From Paraescarpia echinospica (Eukaryota; Annelida; Polychaeta; Sabellida; Siboglinidae): DNA of 64,000 bases. A program made the translations under genes and the position numbers. The stretch lies in the NCBI GenBank assembly GCA_020002185.1, contig CM034537.1, positions 66,702,807 through 66,766,806 of the forward strand, given 5' to 3'. Numbering within the stretch: the stretch's first letter is position 1; every line of letters starts with the position of its first letter. The notes beneath the pieces are model-generated. The model was not told the DNA's origin and searched no databases. It saw nothing but the letters and a program-made list of their open reading frames with translations. Below are positions 11,207 to 23,560 of the stretch, piece after piece.

Positions 11207-13895
11207 TCCTTTACTAATGTAACTTCATGTCCTCTGGTCCTTCTATCTTTCTTAACTAAGAAAAAAATATTTCTATCAATATTTTCGTAACCATTCAATA
11301 TTTTAAACACTTCTATCTGATCTCCTCTCAATCTCCAGGTCTCCAGTGTTGTTAAACCACATTTTTAGGCGTATTTCGTAACTAGGATCCCTCAGTTTAG
11401 GTATCGTTTTAGTTACTCTCCTCTGTACTCTTTCTAGCATATCTATGTCCTTCCTGCGATATGGCCTCCACGCTTGGATACAATATTCTAAATAAGGCCT
11501 AACCATTGTTTTGTACAGTGGTATTATTAGCTCTTTTTCCTTATACGTTATGTTTCGCCTAATTAATCCAAGGATTTGATTTCCCTTTGAAGCAGCAATA
11601 CCGCACTGCTCTGAAACCTTCATATCAGCACTAATGGTTAACCATAAGTCATTTTCTTTAACAGTAGTACTCAGTACAGAACCTCCCATTGTATATTGTA
11701 CATCTTCGTTCCCATGTCCTGTGTGGAGGCATTTACATATCCCAAAATTGAACAACATTTGCCATTTTTCAGACCATTTTATCAACTTGTCAAGATCATC
11801 TTGTAAATGTTGTCTATCTCCATCATTTTTAATCCTTCTAAACAATTTTGTATCATCCGCAAATTTCAACACCTTACTTGTTATATCGTCATCCAAATCG
11901 TTGATATATATTAAGAATAATATAGGTCCCAGTACTGATCCCTGTGGTACCCCACTCAAAACTGATTTCCAGTTTGAAGCCTCCCCATCAACTACTACCC
12001 GTTGTCTTCTGTCAATTAGCCATTTTTCTATCCAATTAATTAAACCATTTCCTATGCCGTGGGCCTTTAGTTTAAGCAGTAACCTTTGATGTGGCACTTT
12101 GTCGAAAGCTTTCTGAAAATCTACTGGTGATCCCTCTTACTTAGTGATATCTTCCAAAAAAACATAACATATTTGGTAAGCATGACCTCGCTTTTAGAAA
12201 CCCATGTTGAGATGGGTTTAACAAGTTATGTTTAACAAGAAAATCCACCATGTGATCTTTAATTAGTTGTTCTAATAATTTGCAAATCACTGACGTTAAA
12301 CTCACTGGTTTGTAGTTCTCTGTCTTGTTTCTGGAACCTTTTAAAATAACGGTATAATGTTCGCTTCTTTCCATTCTAAGGGAACCACGCCCTCTTCTAA
12401 TGACAAGTTGAAAACTGTGGCAAGTGGTGTGCTAATTTGTTGTACAATTTTCAATAGTAGTTTGGGCGGAATCCCATCCACTCCAGGTGATTTATTATCC
12501 TTCATAGCCCTAATTTTCTTAGCTACCATTTCCGGTGTTACAATTAACTGTCCTAAATAGTCTGCTTCTGCCCCTTGAACTTAGCCTCTGGTACTGGCAG
12601 TGAACTAATATCTTCCCTGGTAAACACTGAACTAAAATACTCATTCAGGTCTTCTGCCATTAAGAATCCCTCAGATATTATATTTCCAACAATATCTTCT
12701 AGAGGACCGACCTTATCCTGAACTTTCTGTTTGCTACGAACATATGCATAAAAACTCTTGCTGTCTTGTTTTTTATTACAAGCTAATTTTTTTTCGTAGC
12801 TTTTCTTCGAATTTCTAATTTCAGTTGTAGCTTGGTTTAGTGCTTCTTTATAAATGTTGTAGTCTTCGTCATTTCCAGTACGTCTGTATGACTTCCACAT
12901 TCTTTGTTAATTTTTCTAATGGCTTCTTTCGATAAGTATTTCTTTCTGGTCCATTTCCCTTGTTTTTGAAGGGAACAAATTTATCTACGATGCACTCTAT
13001 TTCATTCTTTAAGATATTCCAGCATTCTGTTGCTGTCTTATTCTTCAGTGTGTTATTCCAGTCTATCTTTGCTAAATATTTCCTCATTTCCTTATATCTT
13101 CCTTTGTGGAAATTTCTCCTGAACTGCTTTTTATTATTTCTTTCTGATTTTACTTTGATGGTAAAATATATCTTCTTGTGATCACTACTTCCATTGTTTA
13201 TGACCATGGTTAAAATCTCCCATAATAATACAGTCCCGTTTGCTAACTTCCCTTATAGCATTTTGTACTTTTTTGTTCTCTTCTACATTTATGTTTGGAC
13301 TTCGATAAACTAACCCAACTGTTAACGTTGAGTTTCCTGTAACTATGTTACACCAAACAGCTTCTTTGCAGTCTGCTTCTCTTTCTAATTGTATTTCATA
13401 AGCCTGGATAGATTCTTTAACATATAAAATAACTCCACCTCCCTTCTTCCTATTCTATCTTTCCTGAACATTACATAGCCTGCTAGTCCCAATTCAGCAT
13501 CTGATATATCAGTGGTGGCCCATGATTCGGTTATACCTATTATGTGAGGGTCAATATCTTCTACCATAATGTTTAGTTCATTTCTTTTGTTTACTATGCT
13601 CCTTGCATTTAGACAAACGCATTTATAGCCTGATTCAGAACAGTTTCCCAGGCTGTTCTTTGCCGATTTATTTCTACTGTCTTTATCTATGCCTCCAGTT
13701 TCAGGCTTCTCTGTGAATCCCCCCTGCGAATCTAGTTTAAATAGATGCAGCCTGTCCCACTGTCAACAGATTGCAGCAAGTTCTCTGAGAAAACTGCTGC
13801 CCCTTTCCACTTAGATGGAGGCCATCTCTCATGTACATATTTTCCCTCCCAACAAAGTATCCCCATAAATATATGAATCCCACCCCATATTGCGT
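11207..13895 (-). pseudogene. CR1-type non-LTR retrotransposon, family B copy, truncated at both ends
   Basis: Reading the minus strand from 13895: remnant of the linker after the SGNH-like region, endonuclease remnants (ITESWATTDISDAELGLAGY, 13567-13385), linker (13207-12553), then reverse transcriptase: NKSPGVDGIPPKLLLKI (12529), GVPQGSVLGPILFLIYINDL and FADDTKLFRR (12097-11303), and a C-terminal domain ending near 11320. Several frameshifts separate the pieces. The 3' end is missing (homology stops after the codons matching 22425 in the other copy). Compared with 60672-64000 the order is the same, so both come from one family. Confidence 0.9.
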
Positions 13896-14044
13896 AAATG
13901 TTATTCATTAAAATGTTAAACTCCCATTGTATCGGACACATTGTTCACTAATGTATTCTGTGCAACTGTGCTGGAATTATAATAAATCAACTATTAATAA
14001 ATTACATGTGACATCAATATTGTTTTGAAGTTGAAACAACAAAA

Positions 14045-14165
14045 AACAACCAGAGAAAACAACTAGAGAACACCCTGTGACACATAAAATTCTCCAACAC
14101 TGCCCACTCTCGACACTGAAGAATCTCCAACACTACCCACTTTCGACACAGAAACATATCCAAGC
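14045..14165. repeat. Degenerate remnant of the 33-bp minisatellite
   Basis: About three units (TTCTCCAACACTGCCCACTC, ATCTCCAACACTACCCAC and similar) at the position equivalent to the 48-unit array of copy 1. Shows what the array may have looked like before it expanded. Confidence 0.8.
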
Positions 14166-15058
14166 AGCTAAGTCTTCAGCTGAAATCTGATGGATTGGTT
14201 ACAATCCCAGACCGAAAAACTGTTATAGAATAAGCAATAGTATGAACAGCTTAACTAAATAACACGTAACTTTAACGTAAATAGCACTAATTTAAGAACT
14301 AGGTAAACCAAAAACATCGTACAATCATTGGACAGCAAAACAAATGATCCTGTCAAACAAAATACTTAAAGAAACGAAAATGTTGCACAAAAACAACAAA
14401 TGATAAAAGCATTTTCCGTTAAAGGAAATAAAAACAAGGCATTAGCTCAAATCCGTTTTCCGTGTGTACAGAAAGTTTAATATTGCATGTAACATTCGAG
14501 AACATTAAAAAAATACAGAAAAATACATTTGTAGCATAAATTCGATTTTAAACCCGTCTGTGTAGCGATTCCCGCGGAAAATGAGCTAGGCGATCACGTG
14601 GTATCTTAACGTCACACATGACTCACACTCGCAGCAGGCCGATCCTTTCTATGCATTCAGAGCATGCTTACATGGATATTGTTGGGGTCGAAACGAGCGT
14701 CAGAATGAGTTGTTATGCAATAATCCGATGTAATACAAACACTAGTCATCATAGAGGAACAAGCAGTTATCTTACGGTTCCACATGAATTCAATTTTATT
14801 CAAAACAATGAATGCGAATGAGCCTACAAGTCGACTAGGTTTCGCCGAACTTGGCCCTGGGCTCGTTTTCAAAATAATTATATCGAATGCAACCAACGGG
14901 AGATAATGTACACCAATATACATACATAGCAAACATATATCGTATCCAGCTACAGAAAGTAACGTGTAAAATCTCATAATATCACTAGAATATCGATGTA
15001 TGAAGGAGAAGTTGTACAATTTATCATAACAACTGAAATCAGTCAACGAATTTCTGTC

Positions 15059-15140
15059 GGCCTTGATAGCTCAGTTGGTAAACGCGTTGGTTCCTTGGCA
15101 TGTGTTTTACAATCGGGCGACGCTGGTTCAATCCTGACAG
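15059..15140 (+). other. tRNA-like sequence (A and B box), left arm
   Basis: TAGCTCAGTTGG (A-box-like) near 15067 and GGTTCAATCC (B box) at 15125-15134, spaced as in a tRNA. The stem-forming positions are only partly complementary, so it is a tRNA-derived promoter or pseudo-tRNA rather than a working tRNA. Confidence 0.6.
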
Positions 15141-15617
15141 CATGCAAACTATTGATTTTCTTTACACTTTTTTGTTGATGTTTTCACGAAGTAATATAAA
15201 CCAAATCATTTAGTATACTATGATGCACTGTTTGTAAATATTTATTTTTTATTTTTGTAGTAATTATTTATTCGCCACAAAAATGAAAATATGGTCATTA
15301 TATACAAAGATGTTTCTAAATTGTATTTATTCAGACAGATCACAATCTGTTTTCACATATATAATTACAATATATTACTGTACAATATATTTACAATTAA
15401 TAAATTAGATATCCATTACATTATATTTGTTAGAATAAATAAAATTTAGAAACATCGTTATATAATGACCATATTTTCATTTTTGTGGCGAATAAATAAT
15501 TACTAAAAAATAAAAATTATTTACAAACAGTGCATCATAGTATACTAAATGATTTGGTTTATATTACTTCGTGAAAACGTCAACAAAAAAAGTGTAAAGA
15601 AAATCAATAGTTTGCAT

Positions 15618-15702
15618 GCTGTCAGGATTGAACCGGCGTCGCCCGATTGTAAAACGAATGACAAGTAATCAACGCGCCTACCCACTAAGCTAGCAGGACC
15701 AG
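15618..15702 (-). other. tRNA-like sequence, right arm
   Basis: The reverse complement carries TAGCTTAGTGGGTAGGCGCG and GGTTCAATCC (15634-15625), the same arrangement as the left arm but diverged in the middle. Two such units facing outward from one loop are unusual. Confidence 0.6.
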
Positions 15703-16455
15703 CGGAAATTCTCAAACTGATTTAAGTTGTTATGGTAAATTGTACAACTCCTTCATATATCGATATTCTAGTGATATTATGAGATTATACACGTTACTTT
15801 ATGTAGCTGGATACAATATATGTTTGCTATGTATGTTTATTGGTGTAGATTATCTCCCGTTGGTTGCATTCGATATAATTATTCTGAAAACGAGCCCAAG
15901 CTCGGCGAAACCTAGTCGACTTGTAGGCCCATTCGCATACGTTGTTTTGAATAAAATTGGATTCATGTGGAACCGTAAGATAACTGCTTGTTCCTCTATG
16001 ATGACTAGTGTTTGTATTACGTCGGGAAATTGCACAATAACTCATTCTGACGCTCGTTTCGACCCAAAAGCTATACTTGTAAACATGCTCTGAATGCATG
16101 GAAAGGGTCGGCCTGATGCGAGTTTGAGTCATAAGTGACGTCAACTCTCGGCATCCCGAAAAGCGCGCCAAAAATATGCATATTCGAAAATGTCAGGATG
16201 TACAGCATAAAATGTGGAATTTCTAATTCGTTGTTTTTTTTATATTTTGTTGCTTGGTGGACGTGGAAATAGATAGCAGGATGTAATATAACATAAATTC
16301 AAACAATATATGTTTTTATTCCCTTTAAGACAGTCAACAACAGATTTGCTTTTGTCCATATAAATACACAGCTAAATTATTGCATCTACCGTAAACAAAT
16401 TAAGGCAGGGAAACGCCCGATTTTACATAACGTAAATGTCGAACGTCTCGTTTAC

Positions 16456-18595
16456 ATCTAAATCAAATCAAATCAAAACAAATCGTGACATTTATATTGC
16501 GCCGTTCCAACAATCGTTGCTCACGGCGCCGTACAGAATGTTCGGGAAAACAGATAAGTTTTAAGGTTTGATTTAAAATCAGTGTTTGTCATTCTTGTTG
16601 CAGTCAGCTTTTTTGGCAGCAAGTTCCATAGTGTTGGGGCTGCCACGCAGAAGGATCTATCACCCCAGCGACGCGATGCACGTGGTACACATAAATGATT
16701 GTGTTCACTGCAGCGCAACAATCGAGTTGGCAGACGTCTGTTCAAACATTTGGTGATATACTGTGGTGCACAGCCAGTCAGTGCTCGGTACGTGAGTAGA
16801 AGTATCTTGTACTCTACTCTAACTGCTATTGCCAGTCAGTGCAGCTTCATCAATAGAGGTGTGACATGACAGAAGTTCCTGGCGCCGTCGACAAGGCGAG
16901 CCGCCCAGTTCTGTACTCTCTGCAACCGTTCTAGTTGTTTCACAGGCAGTCGGTGGAGTAATGCATTGCCTACGTCAAGTCTGCTGGTAACAAACGCATG
17001 TATGACTTGTTCTGTCGCTGCAGGTGTTAGATAACGTCTTATTCTTGCAATATTTCGGAGATGGAAAATTGCAGATCTACAGACAGCAGTCACGTGCGTC
17101 TCCATCTTCATCTCGGCATCGAACTGTACACCAAGGTTCCGTACATTCTGAGTTACAGTGACCAAACAGTCTCCAATGCATAGTGTGCGCAGCTCAATTT
17201 TTTTTAGTTGTTGCGCAGAGCCGAGCACGATGACTTCTGTCTTTGAGTCATTCAACTTAAAAAAGTTTGTCACCATCCACGTCCTGATCTCCGCTACACA
17301 TTCTTCAATACGGACGACAGCCGCAGCAATTTCCTCTTGGTGTGGTTTCACTGGAATGTAGATTTGAGTATCATCCGCGTAGAAATGACACATCAAATTG
17401 TACTTGCGAAGAATCTTAGTAACTGGTGCTACATAGATGGAGAACAGCTGAGGACCCAGCACGGAGCCTTGTGGTACCCCGTATACCAGAGGACGAGCAG
17501 GCGATGTAGCACCATGAATGTGGACAGACTGGACTCTGTCTCTTAGGTATGACTTAAACCAGTCCAGTGCATCTTGGACCACTCCGATATCATGTGAGAG
17601 TCTATGCAACATCACTTCATGGTCGACGATGTCAAACGCAGCCGATAGATCAAGGAGAACCATGATGATAACATGCTGATTGTCCATTGCGTGCAGGATG
17701 TGATTCTGCACACAGACAAGGGCCGTCTCAACGCTGTGATTCGGCTTGTACGCTGACTGATAGGGCTCACAGAGATCGTGCTCTGACATGTGAGCTGACA
17801 ATCTCGCAGCAACGACACGTTCTATTGTCTTCGATAGATAGGGTAGATTTGACACGGGTCGGTAGTTATTCAAGACAGTTTTGTTTAGACTCGGTAACTT
17901 GAGTACTGGCCTGATGTGCGCTTCCTTCAAGTGCGAAGGCATTACCCCCGTTCTCAGAGACAGGTTAACAATTGTCATGAGCACAGGTACAACATCGTGC
18001 GCACAGTCTCTAAAAAGCCATGTCGGAATGGGATCAAGTTCACAAGATTTCACTGGCGATGACTTCAACAACATTCCAATTTCAGTCTCAGTGGCTGGCT
18101 CAAATGCAGTCAGCAGACACGTCTGCGGTGCATCATCAGTAGAGGCATTTACAATGATGACATTCTGATTCAGTTCAGACCGAATTTTCGAGATCTTTTC
18201 TGAGAAGAAAACCGAGAACCGCATTGCCAGTGTGTCAGACGAGTCACATGGCGGTAGTGGTGTGCCATTATTAGTGTGTAGGAGCTTGGCAACAATCTTG
18301 AACAGCTGTTTCTGGTCACCAGATGCATCAGCAATTTGATTCGTGTGGTATTCAAGTTTTGCACGGTGCACAGACGAAGTGACAAGCTGGCGCTGGAGGC
18401 AGTAGGCAAGCCTGTCAGACTCCAGTCCAGATTTTCTCCATGTTCTTTCCAGTTGTCGTCTAACACACTTTTGCGATCGTATGCCATCATTATACCACGG
18501 CGTGTGTGGTCGTACAATCACTGTGCGGTTCTTTAACGGTGCTTGCTTGTCAATGATAGCCGCAATGGTTTCATTGTATATGTCAACAGTATGAC
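16456..18595 (-). mobile_element. 5'-truncated non-LTR element (family E), tail (TTTGA)n
   Basis: Interrupts the duplicated block between 16455 and about 18596. On the minus strand it begins inside the region between endonuclease and RT, carries one RT frame, then a 3' end containing GGCGCAATATAAATGTCACG and a TTTGA-repeat tail at 16456-16485. A short 3' end with a GCGC..TATAAAT motif and a simple tail is usual for L2/CR1-type elements. No clear target duplication was seen. Confidence 0.85.
16521..18521 (-). pseudogene. Reverse transcriptase, L2/CR1-like, one in-frame stop
   Basis: A single frame of about 666 codons broken only by TGA at 16838-16836, where relatives have TGG in the HWLPI motif. 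Motifs in order: ELDPIPTWLFRDC (RT motif 1), NNYRPVSNLPYLSKTIERVV (2), VLLDLSAAFDIVDHEVM (A), GVPQGSVLGPQLFSIYVAPV (B), CHFYADDTQIYIP (C, catalytic YADD intact), LNDSKTEVIVLG (D), then the C-terminal domain ending FCTAP. The endonuclease is absent through 5' truncation. Apart from that stop the copy looks well preserved. Its family is distinct from A, B and F in this window. Confidence 0.9.
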
Positions 18596-19182
18596 ATGTA
18601 CACTGAAACGGCTGCGATGATTAATACTTGTAAAACGAACTGTCACAATTAACCCGCTAGTGTTTGTCAATCTCTCCTGACTCATTTTCTGTATCTTTCC
18701 GAGCCATCCGCCCAGCAACATATGCTGTGGCTTTTTCTGTCTCAAACGACCACAGGGATCAGTACTGGGACCTACATTATTCTTAATATATATCAACGAT
18801 TTGGACGATGATATAACAAGCAAGGGGTTGAAATTTGCGATAAAATGGTCTGAAAAATGGCAAATGTTGTTCAATTTTGGGAAATATAAATGCCTCCACA
18901 CAGGACATGGGAACGAAGATGTGCAATATACAATGGGAGGTTCTGTACTAAGTACTACTGTAAAAGAAAAGGACTTAGGGTTAACTATAAGTGCTGATAT
19001 GAAGGATTCAGTGCAGTGCGGTATTGCCGCTTCAAATGGAAGTCAAATCCTTGGATTAATTAGGCGAAACATAACGTATAAGGAAAAAGAGCTAATAATA
19101 CCGCTGTACAAAACAATAGTTAGGCCTCATTTACAATATTGTATTAAAGCATGGAGGCCATATCGCCGGAAGGACATAGAGT

Positions 19183-19425
19183 AGGGTGGGGCATAACGCC
19201 CAGTGTAACAAATATCGTCATAACGGTTGGTTCTATTTAATGCAATATACTTACAAATATCTACAATATGTCGGTAACTATATCGAGTATATGTCGTGCA
19301 AATCTGACATGATTCGAATAATATGTTTTTGTAGTGTAATTAATTATGTGCGTGCACCCGATTTGGGCGCTTTGCCCCGTAGGTGGGGCAAAGCGCACAT
19401 GGGATGGGCGCTATGCCCCATGTGG
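19183..19425. repeat. Subterminal GGGGCATAGCGCCC repeats, left end
   Basis: Four copies in alternating orientation at about 19185, 19367, 19385 and 19404. Probable transposase-binding sites by analogy with other DNA transposons; this is inference. Confidence 0.6.
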
Positions 19426-19640
19426 AATTGCATGTATTTGTTATCAGTAGGCTACAAAATGATTATCTAATAACAAGAATACAGAACTTTATTTAATGCA
19501 CATACATAATGCAGCCTACAAACGAAATGAAACACGAACAAAGAACGATATCGCACCAAGGAAACTGAATGCAGTTCGCTGGTGGCTTCAGTGTGGCGAC
19601 ATGTGCTATGACGACGTGCTGTTGAATTTGTTCATCCAAA

Positions 19641-21552
19641 TTAGTCTGAGTCTGATTCACAGATGTGGCAAATGTAGTATGGGTCGCATGCAGTGCACGC
19701 GGCGTGTGCCGATTTCTTGCAGCTCAGACACTGAAGCCACACCTCTCTGGACTTGCTGTTGGCGTAAGGCTCGCAGCAAACGACGCATTCTGTGTCTTCG
19801 TCGGTGTTCCTTTCTTGGTTTGACACCCCCGACGGACCAGCAGTAGGCTCTTGTGCTGACTTGGGCAGCTTGATCTCGCTGATTTTCTTTACCACCAGCG
19901 AACGTTTTGGTTTCTTCATGTCGCGTTTCTTCTCAGCGATTAACTTGTATGGCGAAGAAGTCAGCACGACACTGGAGGTTCTTCTCGCTACATGTTTACG
20001 CTTCTTGTTCGGCGGTGGTGACGAGCAGCTCATAATAATAGCGCGAATGTCACCTTCAGATCCTGCAGGACTTGCAGGATGTTCGGCAGAAACTGCCGGT
20101 GCAGATACACCAGTGGCGATATCTGGAGCGCTGGTTGCTTCAGTGGGGGCAACGTGTCCGGTGACGACATGGGTGACAGCGACATGCAGACTGGAGCTTC
20201 GAGAGCTGGTTGCTATGGGGTGGTATGGTGCTGAGATTGCCGGGACAGTAGCTGGAGAGGTGGTGACTCGGGTGCCGGCAACCTCAGTGACGACCACATC
20301 CAGGGCTGTGACTTGAGGAGTATCGACAGGCTGAATGAACAGTAATTCAAGTACATTGAATTCTGCATCGAACTTGCTGTCGTTGAATGGCCATAAGCCG
20401 CACGTTGCAAATCCATTGACGGCAGACTGTACTGTAGCAGTAGAACTGTATGCTTGCTCAAACAATGGCATCACATCATACTGGGTGATGGCACGTCCCT
20501 TGTTGGATGTAAGCCAGTTGTCACATGAACGGCTGAACGCAGACTTCAGTGACTTTAAAAAATGTCCGGTTGAGTGGTTGTAGCCGGTGTGTGCAGTGTG
20601 GTGGAAATGTCAGCAATATGACCCCATGTTCCCGGGCGAAGTCGATTGCCTCAAGCGTTTTATGGCTTTCGTGTCCATCCAACAGAAGTACGTGTGGGTG
20701 GTCTTTGGTGCAGCCGGCAATCGTGACGAAGTGTTTGAGCCACTTCATGAACAGAGCTGAGTCGATATAACCTGAACCGCGATCATTCACTGCATCAATC
20801 GAACCAGTAGGGGCACCGTTCATGAGGGCCTCCACCATTCTCTTGCGAAGGAACACAAACAGCGGAGGAATGTAAGAACCGGCAGCGCTTATACAGCACA
20901 GCGAGGTAATGTTCTTTCCACGCTCACCGCTCGAAACCTTTCGAACCTGCCTTGTTCCAGTTTCGCATACGACCTTCCCCGCCTTCGCTACCGCCGTCAA
21001 GCCAGTTTCGTCGCAGTTCCAAATGGCAGTAGGTCTGTGATCCCCTCCATGCAGGACATCTTTGTACAAAGCAAAAAACGCCATAACTGCATCACGGTTG
21101 AAACCTTCGACACGGGCCAGGCTAGTGGAAATTGGCGCACGAATCGACAACTCTGGGTGGCGCTTCATGAAATTTGACAGCCAGTCCTTTCCTGCTAGCC
21201 CACGATCGTCATCAAAATTGTGCTGTATGCCCAATTTTGCGGCAACAGCGTAAGCCAAACGCCTGACATCAAAAGTTGTCAATCCGTACATTCTCTTGGC
21301 CATCTCCTTTGCGTAATCTACCAATTGTGCTTCAAAGGCACTTGAGAATACGCAACGCTTGCTGCCCATAGCAACAGCGCCAGGGAGCTGTACAACACCA
21401 GAGCAATGACGCTTTAGTGTGCGCCTTGGTATTACATAATCTGCCCCTATACCTCGTATACTCTGTCCTTCGTGGACAGCCGCTACAGCTAACGCCAGTC
21501 GTTCAGACCCATACGACCCCTGTGTAGACTTTCTTTTGTACGTTCGAACCAT
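19641..21552 (-). pseudogene. pogo/Jerky-type DDE transposase with C-terminal PHD finger, inactivated
   Basis: Start chosen at the internal Met of MVRTYKRKS, which opens a psq-type helix-turn-helix (RTLKRHC). A CENP-B-like DNA-binding region follows (KDWLSNFMKRHPELS), then the DDE nuclease: WNCDETGL (first Asp) and LLLDGHESH (second Asp). The third position, normally LQPLD, reads LQPLN (codon 20571-20569). A one-base frameshift at about 20555-20562 (run of T and A) separates this from the rest, which resumes as KSAFSRSCDNWLTSNKGR. The tail is Ser/Thr/Pro-rich and ends in a Cys4-His-Cys3 PHD-like finger (CVVCCEPY, WLQCLSCKKSAHAAC, YICHIC). About 640 codons in all. Without the third acidic residue and with the frameshift this copy should not transpose. 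Confidence 0.92.
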
Positions 21553-21620
21553 GCTGTCTCTCAATCTGAAACGAACATGCTGTAACTGTTATCATTATAA
21601 TAATAACAAGAACGTTTGAT

Positions 21621-21729
<109 letters not shown>

Positions 21730-21757
21730 TCACAATGCTACTTTTATATCAATAATT

Positions 21758-22182
21758 GCAGATGGGGCATAGCGCGCAGGCGTGGGCGCTTTGCCCCAAT
21801 TCACAGGTGGCGCTATGCCCCACTGGCGTCTATGCTGAGAACGTTCGAGTCATGACATTTTCTTTTATCGCTCGCTGCAACTGAAGGCATGAAAATGCAG
21901 GTTATACAACATAGCTTAGAAAACTATTCCAAGCGTTTCAAAATTCGTAACCATTTAGGGGCAATTTATTGATTAATATGAAAGCGATCTTATAACAAAT
22001 AATAAAGAAACGGTAAATCGGTTGTACTTACATCGTGTTCGATTTTGTAGAGCTATAGCACGTTGATGTGTCGTCAGGACTCAGTAATTAATCATTTGAT
22101 CGCTATGTGGAGCCATCAAATGCAATATTCGCCAAAATAGTGGCATGGGCGCTATGCCCCAACATGGGCGCTATACCCCACC
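21758..22182. repeat. Subterminal GGGGCATAGCGCCC repeats, right end
   Basis: Five copies at about 21761, 21784, 21808, 22146 and 22165, in both orientations. They match the left-end cluster. Confidence 0.6.
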
Positions 22183-22672
22183 TTACTCTATAAATGCTAG
22201 ACAGAGTACAGAGGTGAGCAACTGAAATTATACCAAAATTGAGGGATCTTAGTTACGAAATACGCCTAAAAGAATGTGGTTTAACAACACTAGAGACCAG
22301 GAGATTGAGAGGAGATCAGATATAAGTGTTTCAAATATGGAATGGTTATGAAAATATTGATATAAATATTTTTTTCTCAGTTAGGAAAGATAGAAGGACC
22401 AGAGGACGTGAAGTTACATTAGTAAAGGAGCAGTGTGGATTAGATAAAAGAAAGTTCTCATTCTCACAAAGGACTGTAAATGAATGGAACATATTATCTC
22501 CTGATTGTGTTGGTGCTAGTAGCGTGAATATGTTTAAAAATAAAATCGATACTTACCTTAAAAGGGCTGGATATACGTACATAAAAAAGTATTGGACTCT
22601 CAATATGCCAAAAGGCTTCCTTGTCCATCTGCCATCTAGTGTTAATTTTCTGGATGGCAATCTTGTTAAATC

Positions 22673-23560
22673 TTGATATGCAACGATACACCTTTCGAAA
22701 ATTGATTGAGTTCTGTGCGTATTATCATAATATGGACGTGGACATGGTGACTGGCTTAGCCTTAGTCTTAGACAGTCTTAGAGTTAGACTGCCTCGAGTC
22801 GAGAGTTGACGTTCGCAAGTTGCAATTCTCGTTGAATTAATACGCGGCTACGCGTTCTTGTTGCTAAATGCGATAGTGTAGTATACGTACCTTCATACAA
22901 CCACTGATACACCAAAGCACGTGTATGTTGTTATTGTTTTCGAATGCGTGGGATGCCGATCTCGCATAAAGCACGTGACCGAAATGGCGCAGTAGGTCGA
23001 CAGCGCAATTGGCTTTCGCCAACTATACCCGGTGTAACGACAAATCTTGTTTTTTGACGATTAAAAAACAAGTACGCATTTTTTATTAAACCGACTGTGC
23101 ACACTAGTTAAACTATTCTCACATTACACATCTGGACCTAAAAGAACCGGATTGGCGATGGGCAAACGAATTGGATGAGGACCTTTAATAAATATGGTTA
23201 TGACTTTCTGCGTTGTGCGTCTTATTTTTCTGCGGCAACATCTTACAAACATGACCATCAGTGCTATACGAAGGGTATTAAAACAGTATACCCCGCCGCA
23301 TATGCAATAAAGACTGCCACTCAAAAATTGGCCTCTACAGCCACAACAGACGCTGCCCAGCTAACAACTGATCTTCGACACCAGGGCACAGATCCATAGT
23401 TTTACGAGACTACAGGATGCCTACAACTAGTTTTGCTTAAATATCTTCTTTCATCAACACTGTCTATATAACAGGCACTAAATGCGTGCATCTCCGTTTT
23501 GGAATTGGTTACTGGTCGTGAAAATGCATATCTCTTGCAACTGTCGCAGTGTCGATATCA
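22673..23560. repeat. Rejoined part of duplicated block, copy 2
   Basis: 22675-22715 continues the block where the family-B insertion broke it. 23180-23300 and 23430-23560 match 8280-8400 and 8445-8580. About 22740-23170 has no counterpart in copy 1 and no recognised content. Confidence 0.7.

Larger units (their letters stand above)
14609..16141. repeat. 1.5-kb inverted repeat (foldback element)
   Basis: Left arm 14609-15332 and right arm 15433-16141 are reverse complements with scattered mismatches and small indels; the AT-rich loop is about 100 bp. Each arm carries one tRNA-like stretch and runs of AT-rich sequence. The element is absent from the equivalent place in copy 1, so it was probably inserted (or lost there). 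No open frame codes a recognisable protein, and I could not define a target-site duplication. The mirrored frames on the two arms are copies of each other, not genes. Confidence 0.85.

Noticed and set aside
11634..12089. Plus-strand frame of 151 codons, and its like at 61434-61802
   Set aside because: Antisense shadows of the family-B RT.
15059..15140. Functional tRNA gene
   Set aside because: A and B boxes are present, but the stems pair poorly and the middle is too long; it lies in a repeat arm.
14657..16171. Mirrored frames of about 115-130 codons on both arms of the inverted repeat
   Set aside because: Each is the copy of the other through the palindrome; no domain or homolog recognised and the frames are broken differently in each arm.
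19792..20316. Plus-strand frame of 174 codons
   Set aside because: Antisense shadow of the transposase C-terminal region.
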